DNA of 64,000 nucleotides from Neisseriaceae bacterium CLB008 (GTDB lineage Bacteria; Pseudomonadota; Gammaproteobacteria; Burkholderiales; Neisseriaceae), in the NCBI GenBank assembly GCA_041228285.1, contig CP166133.1, forward strand, positions 1,674,001 to 1,738,000, written 5' to 3'. The translations under genes were made by a program, and so were the position numbers. Under the pieces are notes generated by a model that saw nothing but the letters and a program-made list of their open reading frames with translations, ran no database searches and was not told the DNA's origin. Below, piece after piece: positions 16,422-24,819 of the stretch. The number at the start of each line of letters is the position of its first letter. The first letter of the stretch is position 1.

Positions 16422-17438
16422 TCAATCCGACAAGTCCCGCGTGGTCTTTCGCGCAAAAATAGTCACCGGCAGGGTTAACGCCACCGGCTCAATAGCTGGG
16501 TTTTTCAGCTGCGCCACCAAGGCTTGAATCGCCACCAGCCCTAGGTTTTGCTCACTTTCCACCCCTACCGTCGTCAAGCCAATCGCGTGGTGTTGGCTTA
16601 AACCCACATTGTCGATGCCGGTCACGCTCACCGTCTGCGGGCAATCAATGCCTAAAGCGCTTAAAGCGTCTAAAACCTCAATCGCAATCGCATCCGTTGC
16701 CGCCACAATGGCCGTAGGCCTGTCCTCTCGCTGCTGCGACGCCCACAGCAACTGCCGTAACCCTGCCTGATCAACATCGTCACGATTCACCACCCACGGC
16801 TCGGGGATGGTTTCTTCAGCATGGTTGAGCACATGCGTTTGGTAGGCGCTTTGAAAACCCTGAAGACGATTGGCAAACGTGCTGGTATTGCTTGCGCCCC
16901 CCAGCCACAGCATGCGCCGATGGCCGTGCTCAAACAAAAATGAATACACCAGCCGACCGGCCTGAACATTGTCCATTTCCACGAAACAGCGGTTATTTTG
17001 ATGTTTACGGTTGTAGGTTACAAAAGGCATATTTAAACGCGACAATTGCGCAAAAATAGGATCGTCCCATAAAACGCATGACATGATGATGCCGTCGGCC
17101 TTATTGGCCAAGGCAGCTTGATAAACTTCCTTGATTTTATTGTCGGTGACAAAATGAACGTTCACCGCATAGCCACTTTGGTTGGCATAGCGCACGATGG
17201 CCGCCGTAGAATCCACAAAAAAAGGATTGTCCAAGGGGCCAGACAACAGCGTAATGGTTTGCGTTTTGCCGCTGACCAGCTGGCGGGCGCTGGCGTCAGG
17301 AATGTAGTTTAAGCGCGCAATCGCCTCCTCAACCCGCAGCCGCGTCTCATCCCGCACCAGTTCGGGCGTGTTCAACACTCGCGACACGGTGGCCTGGGAC
17401 ACACCGGCCAGCTTGGCAACGTCTTTAGAAGAAGGCAT
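16422..17438 (-). CDS. LacI family transcriptional regulator
   Basis: A 338-residue LacI/GalR repressor. The N-terminal helix-turn-helix reads KDVAKLAGVSQATVSRVLN, followed by the hinge helix region NYIPDASARQLVSGKT. A periplasmic-binding-like effector domain follows (ADGIIMS, RLVYSFLFEHGHRRMLWLGG, AIVAATDAIAIEVLDAL, SVTGIDN). It is upstream of and codirectional with the permease-dehydrogenase pair, and a large double operator lies just past its stop codon. Repression of that pair, relieved by its substrate, is the natural reading. The ligand is unknown. Confidence 0.93.
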   Translation of the reverse strand: MPSSKDVAKLAGVSQATVSRVLNTPELVRDETRLRVEEAIARLNYIPDASARQLVSGKTQTITLLSGPLDNPFFVDSTAAIVRYANQSGYAVNVHFVTDNKIKEVYQAALANKADGIIMSCVLWDDPIFAQLSRLNMPFVTYNRKHQNNRCFVEMDNVQAGRLVYSFLFEHGHRRMLWLGGASNTSTFANRLQGFQSAYQTHVLNHAEETIPEPWVVNRDDVDQAGLRQLLWASQQREDRPTAIVAATDAIAIEVLDALSALGIDCPQTVSVTGIDNVGLSQHHAIGLTTVGVESEQNLGLVAIQALVAQLKNPAIEPVALTLPVTIFARKTTRDLSD

Positions 17439-17570
17439 GGCGTCCTTTCAAGGGCAAATAAGATCAAAAAATCAGGCGCGGCCATGAGCCGCCAGCCCTT
17501 AGGCCACAATCTTACCCGATTTTAAGCCCACTGCCCACGCAGGCCTCAGTACTTGAGGCGCTAAGCCACT

Positions 17571-18014
17571 TTAATCAACCAAATACACAAACTTCACCTG
17601 CTTGGTTTTGGCCAGCTCTTCAATCGCCGCAAACTGATCGGAGCGAGTACCATAGTAAAACAGCGTCGGCGGATTGGCTCGGGGGGTGTATCGATTTAAA
17701 GCATTTTTGATTAAGGTTGCATCCACCGCACTACTGGCGCCATGAATCCCAATATTGATGTTCGGCAGCGCCATCAGCTGATTCAACGCTTTTTCTGTAT
17801 TGCTCTGGGCCACCGTTGCCGTGGCCAAAGCCATCATCGCGTTCGAAAGCGGATTACCCGCCGAGTTTGAAGCCAACACCATTATCTGCCCCTGAGGATT
17901 GACTTCGCCACTGCTCATCATCAACGCGCTCAAACGCTGGCGCTGCTCGGCTGGATTTACCGTTGCACAAGCCGCCAACCATAATGCAGCGGCCAATATC
18001 ACCCATTGTTTCAT
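17571..18014 (-). CDS. Hypothetical lipoprotein
   Basis: I do not recognise the family. The 147-residue product starts MKQWVILAAALWLAACATV, a lipoprotein signal with LAAC lipobox. The mature part is mixed alpha/beta with an Ala/Met-rich helix (NPLSNAMMALATATVAQ), then a C-terminal strand-rich half containing LFYYGTRSDQFAAIEEL and VKFVYLVD. It marks the left edge of the island. A repeated segment ends about 44 bp upstream of it, but it does not resemble the island's lipoproteins. Confidence 0.75.
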   Translation of the reverse strand: MKQWVILAAALWLAACATVNPAEQRQRLSALMMSSGEVNPQGQIMVLASNSAGNPLSNAMMALATATVAQSNTEKALNQLMALPNINIGIHGASSAVDATLIKNALNRYTPRANPPTLFYYGTRSDQFAAIEELAKTKQVKFVYLVD

Positions 18015-18058
18015 GCACTTATCCTTGTTTTAATTGAACAAACGTAGATGATATCTAC

Positions 18059-18316
18059 ACTTGCTATGGGATGATTCGTATAATAGCTAAATTCAGATTT
18101 TTACACCTTTTAAAGCAAACCCATTAAAACTATTTAGCATATAGGTTACTCAAAAAATGGGCAGCCTCAACCTACCCATTCCCCCAATGTGATTAGACTC
18201 TACGAAACAATCACCGTATCTAAATACGCTCGCTAAACACGGCCAATACTTGGGCCATATATAATGGCATTAATTTAGTGGGCACAGGCATTCTTTCACT
18301 CCCCTTATAACAGTCC
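18059..18316 (-). repeat. Island repeat copy R1, with terminator
   Basis: About 258 bp that recur with high similarity at 19945-20212, 22590-22829 and 24150-24406, and in shorter form at 21530-21700. Each copy follows a lipoprotein gene on the minus strand and ends where a detached FhaB tip module begins (here none remains). A minus-strand terminator is at 18152-18180: AATGGGTAG pairs with CTGCCCATT through one G-U, then six T. The shared ends make it a natural site for homologous recombination. Confidence 0.85.
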
Positions 18317-18317
18317 A

Positions 18318-18674
18318 CTAATTACACAAACCCGTTAGTTTTTTGTTTTTGATACACTTTGATCTATTATAAATAACATAGCCTTTCTCCTCCATACATG
18401 TTGATATTGCTTTACGTCTCTCTATCACATCCTGAGTAGTCATACCTGAATAAGCAACGGATAAATCTAAACGGCCATCACTATAATTCTTAACACCACA
18501 AGCCTGTAGATCTTTCCATCTTTGTTCAGTATCCGTATGTCCAATCGTATCGGTTTTTTGATATCCTTGAATCACTGGGGGGGCTAAATATATATCAGGA
18601 TTATATTTAGGTATAACCCGTATGGGGATACAGCCGCTCAAGGCAATACTCATTAAAACCAGCCAGCTTTTCAT
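18318..18674 (-). CDS. Island lipoprotein, type D copy 1
   Basis: The 118-residue lipoprotein (lipobox ALSGC) belongs to a family with six copies in this island. Conserved blocks are GYQKTDTIGHTD, QRWKDLQACGV, a CMEEKGYVIY motif, and a C-terminal KC..NKK.TGLCN. Five or so cysteines could form disulfides, which fits a periplasmic or surface location. Placement after detached toxin-tip modules suggests an immunity or accessory role, an inference. The codons for Ala-Pro-Pro contain a run of seven C (plus-strand 18577-18583). The copy at 20213 has six and is frameshifted. No family function is known to me. Confidence 0.8.
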   Translation of the reverse strand: MKSWLVLMSIALSGCIPIRVIPKYNPDIYLAPPVIQGYQKTDTIGHTDTEQRWKDLQACGVKNYSDGRLDLSVAYSGMTTQDVIERRKAISTCMEEKGYVIYNRSKCIKNKKLTGLCN

Positions 18675-18723
18675 GGGTTTCTTTCTTGTTGGTAATAAAA
18701 TCCGTAAAGAAACAGCAAACGTA

Positions 18724-19425
18724 GGGTGGGCAAAGCTTGCGTGCCCACCGAACCACCATCAATGCACACACCTACTCACCAAACTGACCTAAATCATCAT
18801 GATCGCCCCAATTCAGTGGCAAGAAACCCTCACGCACATAGCGATGAAAACTTGAATAAGGCCAGTCTCGTACCTGCACCACCAAACCATGCTTCACAGG
18901 ATTATGATGTATGTAATCAATATGACGCTGTAAATCTTTCTCATCACGAATTTGGTGTTCCCAATAACGCCTTTGCCAAATCCCCTTTTCTCGCTTTCTT
19001 ATTTTACTCGCACTACGTGCCGTATGCGGATAGGCCCTCGAAAACAAGCTTTTTATTTGGCCCCAACGCAAAGCATAGTTGGCATCATCCGCAGGCATGC
19101 GCCAAATAGCATGCAAATGATCAGGCAAAACGCAAATAGCTTCCGTCACAAAGGGATAACGCGAAGCCACCTGCTTATAAACCCTTTTAAAGTGTAAAAT
19201 CTCATCAACCAATAGCGTCGAACGGCGATCGGCCAAAACAACCGTGAAAAAATAGGTGCCTCCATGTATGAGGCTGCGACGATAATGTGACATAGGGTAC
19301 TTAATTTAAATGACAAATAACTATATCACGCTTTTGCAACTACATTGAAAAGTAAAAATGTCTATCTTCGTTAAGAGGTATAGGAATGACAATCAACCGC
19401 GTGGGCACGCAAGCTTTGCCCACCC
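18724..19425. mobile_element. REP-RAYT-REP unit
   Basis: A RAYT transposase gene (18772-19293) lies between two REP sequences in inverted orientation, 18724-18749 and 19401-19425, identical over 25 bp (core CACGCAAGCTTTGCCCACCC). This is the REPtron arrangement. Degenerate relatives of the same REP occur at about 20610, 23228, 25217 and 56641 in this window. Confidence 0.87.
18772..19293 (-). CDS. REP-associated tyrosine transposase (RAYT)
   Basis: The 173-residue protein is a Y1-type HUH transposase of the RAYT/TnpA-REP group. The metal-binding HUH motif is DHLHAIW (H59, H61). The likely catalytic Tyr is Y127 in HIDYIHHNPVKHG, and RRYWEHQIRD precedes it. RAYTs cut and join single-stranded REP hairpins and are thought to spread REPs through a genome. 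The gene is flanked by inverted REPs and sits between two type D lipoprotein genes, so it entered or moved within the immunity array. It appears intact. Confidence 0.92.
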   Translation of the reverse strand: MSHYRRSLIHGGTYFFTVVLADRRSTLLVDEILHFKRVYKQVASRYPFVTEAICVLPDHLHAIWRMPADDANYALRWGQIKSLFSRAYPHTARSASKIRKREKGIWQRRYWEHQIRDEKDLQRHIDYIHHNPVKHGLVVQVRDWPYSSFHRYVREGFLPLNWGDHDDLGQFGE

Positions 19426-19448
19426 AACTCTTGCTGCCCTACGCCTGT

Positions 19449-19808
19449 TTAATTACACAGTCCTGTGGGTTTCCTATTTTTGATACAACGCTCAATACTA
19501 TAAATCACATAGCCTTTTGCTTCCATACACTGATATATTTTATCTCTTCTAGCGATCACTTGCTTTACAGTCTCCTCTGGACCTTGCCCATTTAAATCTA
19601 ATCTTCCTCCATTATATTTTTGAACACCACAGGTTTGTAAATCATGCCATCTACGATCAGGATCAGTATGGCCTATAGTGTCTGTCTTTTGATACCCTTG
19701 AATCGGGGGAGGATAATACTCAGCATCAAGGTTAACTGGCGTTACAACTCGGATGAGGCAGCCACTTAATACTGTCCCACTTAACATTAATATCAACCAT
19801 TTATTCAT
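19449..19808 (-). CDS. Island lipoprotein, type D copy 2
   Basis: The 119-residue lipoprotein has the signal MNKWLILMLSGTVLSGCLIR and lipobox LSGC. It shares IQGYQKTDTIGHTD, RRWHDLQTCGVQKY, CMEAKGYVIYS and KNRKPTGLCN with the other type D copies. It diverges from them in the first 45 residues, where the repeat-derived copies are nearly identical. It follows a decayed tip module (19839-19955) and is followed by a REP and the RAYT gene rather than by the usual repeat. Confidence 0.78.
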   Translation of the reverse strand: MNKWLILMLSGTVLSGCLIRVVTPVNLDAEYYPPPIQGYQKTDTIGHTDPDRRWHDLQTCGVQKYNGGRLDLNGQGPEETVKQVIARRDKIYQCMEAKGYVIYSIERCIKNRKPTGLCN

Positions 19809-19838
19809 ATTTATTTACCAAATTTAAAAATCAACTGC

Positions 19839-19955
19839 ATGACAATCCGCCTTGAACGGTTTGAAGACACGGTTAATACTCGGTGCTCAAATATGAATAT
19901 TTTCGGACTCCGTTCCTTAGCTTGGCTACTTAACAAAACACGCTTCTTTCACTAT
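19839..19955 (-). pseudogene. Decayed remnant of an FhaB tip module
   Basis: Minus-strand DNA here matches the detached modules at 21400-21526 and 22470-22589 over the region encoding KNIYIWAPSNDPV, but stops and frameshifts break it. The DNA words CATATTTGAGCACCGAGTA and CATTTGGGCACCGAGTAAT in the two places show the kinship. It lies between repeat R2 and a type D lipoprotein gene, the same slot occupied by modules elsewhere. Confidence 0.65.
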
Positions 19956-20212
19956 GGGATGATACGTATAATAGCTAAAATTCAGGTTTTCACCCTTTTT
20001 AAAGCCAATCCAATAAAGTCATTTGGCATATACATTACTCAAAAAAATGGGTAGCCTCAATCTACCCATTCCAACCAATGTGATTAGACTCTACGAGACA
20101 ATCGCCGTATCTAAATGCGCTAGTTAAACACGGCTAATACTTGGGCTATATATAACATCAACAGCATATACAGCTGGCACATGCATTCTTTCACTCCCCT
20201 TATAACAGCCCA
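19945..20212 (-). repeat. Island repeat copy R2, with terminator
   Basis: Same segment as at 18059-18316. The minus-strand terminator at 20041-20070 has a perfect 9-bp stem (AATGGGTAG / CTACCCATT) followed by seven T. Confidence 0.83.
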
Positions 20213-20568
20213 CTAATTACACAAACCTGTCGGTTTTTTATTTTTGACACACCGCAAATTGCTGTAAATAACGTAGCCCTTTGCTTTCATACAGGCCGAT
20301 ATATTTTCACGTCGAGCAATTACTTGCTTAGATGATTCACCGGGAGCTGAGGCATTCAAATCCAAATCACCTCTATTATAGTCAACCACACCACAAACCT
20401 GTAAATCCTTCCATCGCTGATCTGGATCAGTATGCCCAATCGTATCGGTTTTTTGATATCCTTGAATCACTGGGGGGCTAAATATATATCAGGATTATAT
20501 TTAGGTATAACCCGTATGGGGATACAGCCACTCAAGGCAATACTCATTAAAACCAGCCAGCTTTTCAT
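20213..20568 (-). pseudogene. Frameshifted type D lipoprotein, copy 3
   Basis: The DNA is nearly identical to the copy at 18318-18674, including the signal peptide region starting at 20568. A C run on the coding strand has six bases here (20472-20477) instead of seven, so the frame breaks after the YLAP codons. Only the downstream part from IQGYQKTDTIGHTD to TGLCN remains open. It could be a dead copy or an OFF state of slipped-strand switching. Confidence 0.75.
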
Positions 20569-20657
20569 GGGTTTCTTTCATGCAGATAATGAAAGTATTT
20601 AAAGAAACAACGTAGGAACGCAGGCTTTGTCCATCCTATTATTGTTAAAAAATATTG

Positions 20658-20987
20658 CTAAAAACATTTTTCATCAACATAATAACTAGACTTTCCTAAA
20701 ATAGCGTTTGTATCCAGATCATATACCACCCCCCGTCTAATTGTCTTCGGGCAAAACAATGCTTTTGAATAAGTATAGCACTCAGCCATTCCTAAAACAT
20801 TTCCTGTATCAAACGCTCTCTCTTGCCGCTTACGACATTGGTATCCGTTATTTGTCCATTTTTCAACAAACTGGTTTACATGCTGTCCCTTCCAGTCATC
20901 CTTATAAACAGGAGTATTTGTTGTTGTAGTACAAGCTGAAAAAAATAGTAAAAACAACAGTACTCTATATGCTTTAAATTTATTCAT
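20658..20987 (-). CDS. Island lipoprotein, type B copy 1
   Basis: The 109-residue lipoprotein (lipobox FSAC) is a paralogue of the product at 21766-22080. Shared blocks are PVYKDDWKGQHVNQFVEKW, NGYQCRKRQER, CPKTIRRGVVYDL and ILGKSS. Six cysteines suggest folding outside the cytoplasm. It begins 23 bp after the stop of a detached tip module of type B, and the other type B lipoprotein follows its module in the same way, so the pairing looks specific. An immunity role is inferred from this pairing. Confidence 0.78.
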   Translation of the reverse strand: MNKFKAYRVLLFLLFFSACTTTTNTPVYKDDWKGQHVNQFVEKWTNNGYQCRKRQERAFDTGNVLGMAECYTYSKALFCPKTIRRGVVYDLDTNAILGKSSYYVDEKCF

Positions 20988-21009
20988 ACATACTTGACCT
21001 TCTTAGCCT

Positions 21010-21585
21010 TTATTTTAGATACTGCTGTAATTGTTGAATCTTCTGAACTGTCTCAGAAGACACGTTAATCATCATAACATTCTGGCTATTTTGATTGCTC
21101 AGCTGATTCATATCCCGATTACTTTGCTTTTGTATCTAATCTTGTAAGCTTTGAGCACCATCAGGTTGCTTGGCCACATGCACTACTTTGGGCTTATCTA
21201 GTACTTGCTGATAAACTTCTTGCATGTTCTCACGGTGCTTGTCCTGTAGTTGCTTAAGCACTTTATCGTCTTTAGGATAGCTGATTGGCGTCGGCACATA
21301 CTCGGTTTTACTGCCAAGTGCACCAGACCCAGGGCTACTGTGAACGCTGTTGCTGCTGACAAACCACTGGGGAAGCCTTAATCGAATTCCAGTAATCATT
21401 GCCATAGCCGCCTGCAAACGTAGCCACGGGGTCATTACTCGGTGCCCAAATGTAAATGTTTTTAGGGTCTGTTACCTGTCCTACTTTATCAATAAAACGG
21501 TCTGCTTTAGCCGCAGGATTATTCACATAACAGCTAAGATTAGGGTTTTTACACTTTTTAAAACCAAACCAAAAAACTTATTTGG
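21010..21585 (-). pseudogene. Detached FhaB tip module, type B copy 1 (broken)
   Basis: No start codon of its own is apparent; the frame opens inside repeat R3 as FWFGFKK, then NNPAAKADRFIDKVGQVTDP, NIYIWAPSNDPVATFAGGYG, then a frameshift near 21345-21375 to SNSVHSSPGSGALGSK and PTPISYPKDDKVLKQL. A TAG stop at about 21136 interrupts the last 40 codons. APSNDPV and NSVHSSPG look like the Asp and His motifs of an alpha/beta-hydrolase; the nucleophile-elbow part is missing. It reads as a silent or decayed toxin cassette. Confidence 0.75.
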
Positions 21586-21700
21586 CATATGTATTACTCA
21601 AAAAAATGGGCCGCCTCAATCTACCCATTCCATCAAATGTGATTAGACTCTACGAAACAATCGCCGTATCTAAACACGCTAGTTAAACACGACCCAGGCG
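21530..21700 (-). repeat. Island repeat copy R3 (short)
   Basis: A shorter version of the island repeat. The terminator hairpin (21601-21629) has a mismatched stem. The part nearest the lipoprotein gene at 21766 has diverged from the other copies. Confidence 0.75.
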
Positions 21701-21765
21701 CACCAAACTCACTTAGAGTCTATTAAACCAAGAAATCCCTACCCATTTAAAATATGCAATTTTTT

Positions 21766-22080
21766 CTAAAAACAATTAGCAGTAACCTCATGACTTGACT
21801 TCCCTAAAATCCTTTCTGTTGCCAAATTATAAACCGCTCCCTTCCTAATAGTCTTAGGACAAATTGGTTGATTATATCTAATATAACATTCCACTATTCC
21901 TGCATCCTCTCTAGCCTTCCTTTTACTACAAGAGTACCCTTTGCCTTGCCACTCTTTACTAAACTCATCAACATGGCGACCCTTCCAGCCGTCTCTATAT
22001 ACGGGTCCATTGGTTGTATTCATACAACTTGTCAATATCAATGAAAAAATAACCATAAAACATATTTGAATTTTATTCAC
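21766..22080 (-). CDS. Island lipoprotein, type B copy 2
   Basis: The 104-residue lipoprotein (lipobox LTSC) is a paralogue of the one at 20658-20987: PVYRDGWKGRHVDEFSKEW, GKGYSCSKRK, CPKTIRKGAVYNL and ILGKSSHEV are shared. It starts 12 bp after the stop of the type B tip module at 22093. I do not recognise a named family. Export signal, cysteines and module pairing support a periplasmic immunity-type function. Confidence 0.78.
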   Translation of the reverse strand: MNKIQICFMVIFSLILTSCMNTTNGPVYRDGWKGRHVDEFSKEWQGKGYSCSKRKAREDAGIVECYIRYNQPICPKTIRKGAVYNLATERILGKSSHEVTANCF

Positions 22081-22092
22081 GTCCTACACCTT

Positions 22093-22640
22093 TTAATTTA
22101 AATGCCGCTGCAATTGTTGAATTTTCTGGACCGTGGCAGAAGGTACATTAATCATCATGACATTCTGGCTATTTTGATTACCTAGTTGATTCATGTCCCT
22201 ATTACTTTGCTTTTGTACCTGCTCCTGTAATATTTGAGTGCCATCAGGTTGTTTGGCCACAGGTACCTGTTTTGGCTTGTCTAAAACCTGTTGGTAAACC
22301 CCCTGCATTTTCTCTCGATGCTTTTCCCGTAATTGATTAAGCACTTTATCGTCTTTAGGATAGCTGATTGGCGTAGGCACATACTCGGTTTTACTGCCAA
22401 GCGCACCAGAGCCTGGACTACTGTGAACGCTGTTGCTGCTGACAAACCACTCCAGTAATCATTGCCATAGCCGCCTGCAAACGTGACCACGGGGTCATTA
22501 CTCGGTGCCCAAATATAAATGTTTTTAGGGTCTGTTATCTGTCCTGCTCTATCAATAAAACGGTCAGCCTGGGCTGCAGGATTATTCACATAATAGCTAA
22601 AATTCAGGTTTTCATTCTTTTTAAAGCCAACCCAATAAAA
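22093..22640 (-). pseudogene. Detached FhaB tip module, type B copy 2 (frameshifted)
   Basis: The frame opens inside repeat R4 (FYWVGFKKNENLNFSYYV) and continues NNPAAQADRFIDRAGQITDP and NIYIWAPSNDPVVTFAGGYG. About 20 bp present in the other type B copy are missing after the GNDYW codons, so the downstream part (SNSVHSSPGSGALGSK to QKIQQLQRHLN) is in another frame. Unlike the other copy, the C-terminal segment is complete. Both type B copies break at the same place, which hints at a recombination or slippage hotspot. Confidence 0.75.
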
Positions 22641-22829
22641 TCATTTGGCATATACATTGCTCAAAAAAAATGGGCAGCCTCAACCTACCCATTCCCCCAA
22701 TGTGATTAGACTCTACGAAACAATCACCGTATCTAAATACGCTCGCTAAACACGGCCAATACTTGGGCCATATATAATGGCATTAATTTAGTGGGCACAG
22801 GCATTCTTTCACTCCCCTTATAACAGTCC
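22590..22829 (-). repeat. Island repeat copy R4, with terminator
   Basis: Same segment as R1, nearly identical from 22665 to 22829. The minus-strand terminator is at 22663-22693 with an eight-T tail. The left part encodes the first residues of the type B module. Confidence 0.83.
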
Positions 22830-22830
22830 A

Positions 22831-23187
22831 CTAATTACACAAACCCGTCGGCTTTTTATTTTTGACACACCGCAAATTGCTGTAAATAACATAGCCCTTT
22901 GCTTTCATACAGCTATTAATTCTATCTCTACGTGCAATCACTTGCTGAGTAGTATCATCAGGACCAAAAGCATTCAAATCTAAGCGACCTTCATCATACT
23001 GTCTCACACCACAAACCTGTAAATCTTTCCATCTTTGTTCAGTATCCGTATGCCCAATCGTATCGGTTTTTTGATATCCTTGAACTGCCGGCGGAACCAA
23101 ATAAATATCGGGATTATATTTCGGTATAACCCGAATAGGGATACAGCCACTCAAGGCAATACTCATTACAACTAGCCACCTTTTCAT
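22831..23187 (-). CDS. Island lipoprotein, type D copy 4
   Basis: 118 residues with lipobox ALSGC and the type D blocks VQGYQKTDTIGHTD, QRWKDLQVCGVRQY, CMKAKGYVIYS and KNKKPTGLCN. It reads PPAVQGYQ where copy 1 has the C run, so it cannot switch in the same way. It follows a type C lipoprotein and a type A tip module on the same strand, with about 155 bp of REP-like sequence between. Confidence 0.8.
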   Translation of the reverse strand: MKRWLVVMSIALSGCIPIRVIPKYNPDIYLVPPAVQGYQKTDTIGHTDTEQRWKDLQVCGVRQYDEGRLDLNAFGPDDTTQQVIARRDRINSCMKAKGYVIYSNLRCVKNKKPTGLCN

Positions 23188-23342
23188 GGATGTCTTTCTT
23201 GTTGGTAATAAAATCCGTAAAGAAACAGCCTGGGCAACACAGGCTTTGCCCGCCCTACTGCTGCCAAGCGCCTAAGCATTCCAACTTTTAACAAATCACT
23301 CATGCAATATAAAACTACTCAGACATACTTTTCATTTATGTC

Positions 23343-23645
23343 TTATTCTGTCTGTAAACCACCACAAGCCTCATATTTTTGAAGGTGTTTAATATTACAA
23401 GTCTTATCTCCCGGCTTTCCTAAATAATACCCTTTGTTCTCCATACATATGGATGCTTTTAAATGTAAATTAATAGGCATAGAGTTATACCCAATACTTA
23501 AACCACATTTTTTTAGATCAATCCCTACTTGCTCTCTTGTCGTATCATGTCGTTTCCAACTCTCAATAGCTGTCCGGGGAGGTTGATCAATAGTCAAAGT
23601 ACAAGCACTACATAATAATAAAACACTGATTACCTTTATAGTCAC
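23343..23645 (-). CDS. Island lipoprotein, type C
   Basis: A 100-residue exported protein: MTIKVISVLLLCSACTLTID has a lipobox-like CSAC. The rest resembles type D only in spacing: SWKRHDTTREQ, DLKKCGLSIGY, then SICMENKGYYLGK. The CM-x-x-KGY motif is shared by otherwise different lipoproteins here. The gene starts 10 bp after the stop of the type A tip module (23656) and is the best immunity candidate for it. Confidence 0.75.
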   Translation of the reverse strand: MTIKVISVLLLCSACTLTIDQPPRTAIESWKRHDTTREQVGIDLKKCGLSIGYNSMPINLHLKASICMENKGYYLGKPGDKTCNIKHLQKYEACGGLQTE

Positions 23646-23655
23646 TTAACAATCC

Positions 23656-24174
23656 TTACTTAATTTTTTGATAACTAGCTGGAAAATATAATGCCTGTCC
23701 ATTAGGAGAATTCGACCAAAATCCTGCTCGCAAACACTCTGGACTCCCAGAAACATAACAATTATGCGGCGTCTCCGTACCCGTCAAGATATTCAAATAT
23801 TGCCCCCATTTCGTCGTGCCCTCTGGCCTATCTCCACCTGTCGGTTTATTTCCACCCAACACCGTCCCAACAAAATCATCCTTATGTGATTGATATTGAA
23901 TCTCTTTCACCCTTGCTTCTGCTTCACTCATTTTGTCCCGACCCTGTAATGAAGACAATAGCCCATCAGCTTTTAACGCATTATAAGCAGGCCCTACCAT
24001 ATTAATAGTCAAGCCACCATATTGCCCTACACTATTCGGATTTCTACTAATCGATTCCAAAGCATTGCCCACCGTGAGGCTACCACGACTATGACCATCA
24101 AAATGTATGCCTGATTGACCATATTTTCCATTAGATTTTTTGTAACGCTTACTATGGGATGATTCGTATAATAG
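23656..24174 (-). CDS. Detached FhaB tip module, type A (silent cassette)
   Basis: The open frame begins after a stop in repeat R5 and has no convincing start codon. It encodes about 172 residues: QSGIHFDGHSRGSLTVGNAL, SRNPNSVGQYGGLTINMVGP, then SHKDDFVGTVLGGNKPTGG, and TPHNCYVSGSPECL. It aligns with the FhaB C-terminus (NHSRGGLTA, HETDFVG, GGNPPTGG, YSHSSYF). GHSRG, the DDFVG aspartate and the later His fit the catalytic order of an alpha/beta-hydrolase. It is uninterrupted and could be expressed only by recombination into fhaB. Confidence 0.75.
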   Translation of the reverse strand, partial: LLYESSHSKRYKKSNGKYGQSGIHFDGHSRGSLTVGNALESISRNPNSVGQYGGLTINMVGPAYNALKADGLLSSLQGRDKMSEAEARVKEIQYQSHKDDFVGTVLGGNKPTGGDRPEGTTKWGQYLNILTGTETPHNCYVSGSPECLRAGFWSNSPNGQALYFPASYQKIK

Positions 24175-24406
24175 CTAAATTCAGATTTTTACACCTTTTA
24201 AAGTCAACCCAATAAAATCATTTGGCATATACATTACTCAAAAAAATGGGCAGCCTCAACCTACCCATTCCAACCAATGTGATTATATGCTACGGAAAAC
24301 CACCGTATCTAAATGCGCTAGTTAAACACGGCCAATACTTGGGCCATATATAATGGCATTAACTTAGTGAGCACATGCATTCTTTTTACTTTCCTTAGAA
24401 CAGTCC
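24150..24406 (-). repeat. Island repeat copy R5, with terminator
   Basis: Same segment as R1. The minus-strand terminator is at 24241-24269. Slight overlap with the opening codons of the type A module marks the recombination border. Confidence 0.83.
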
Positions 24407-24407
24407 A

Positions 24408-24764
24408 CTAATTACACAAACCCGTCGGCTTTTTATTTTTGACACACCGCAAATTGCTGTAAATAACATATCCCTTTGCTTTCATACAGCTATTAATTCT
24501 ATCTCTGCGGGCAATCACTTGTTCTACCGTTACCCCAGGTCCTTGCCCATTTAAATCTAATAAGCCTTCATTGTATTGTCTGACCCCACAAACTTGTAAA
24601 TCTTTCCATCTTTGTTCAGTATCTGTATGCCCAATCGTATCGTTTTTTTGATATCCTTGAACTGCCGGCGGAACCAAATAAATATCGGGATTATATTTCG
24701 GTATGACCCGAATGGGGATACAGCCACTCAAGGCAATACTCATTAAAACCAGCCACCTTTTCAT
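24408..24764 (-). CDS. Island lipoprotein, type D copy 5
   Basis: 118 residues, lipobox ALSGC, nearly identical to copy 4 in the first 65 residues and to copy 6 in GLLDLNGQGPGVTV. Mosaic similarity of this kind suggests recombination among copies. It has QKNDTIGHTD instead of QKTDTIGHTD. It follows copy 6 by 55 bp. Confidence 0.8.
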   Translation of the reverse strand: MKRWLVLMSIALSGCIPIRVIPKYNPDIYLVPPAVQGYQKNDTIGHTDTEQRWKDLQVCGVRQYNEGLLDLNGQGPGVTVEQVIARRDRINSCMKAKGYVIYSNLRCVKNKKPTGLCN

Positions 24765-24819
24765 GGATTTCTTTCTTGTCTATAAGGAGGTAAATAAAGT
24801 TTGCCTCCTTATACGTTAG

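Noticed and set aside
13724-17438. Alcohol dehydrogenase/permease pair as part of the amino-alcohol operon
   Set aside because: It lies beyond the convergent gntR gene, has its own terminator, operator and LacI regulator, so I treat it as a separate unit.
18059-24406. Possible CRISPR array because of regularly recurring segments
   Set aside because: Units are about 170-260 bp and separated by genes; no short direct repeats with uniform spacers, and no cas genes.
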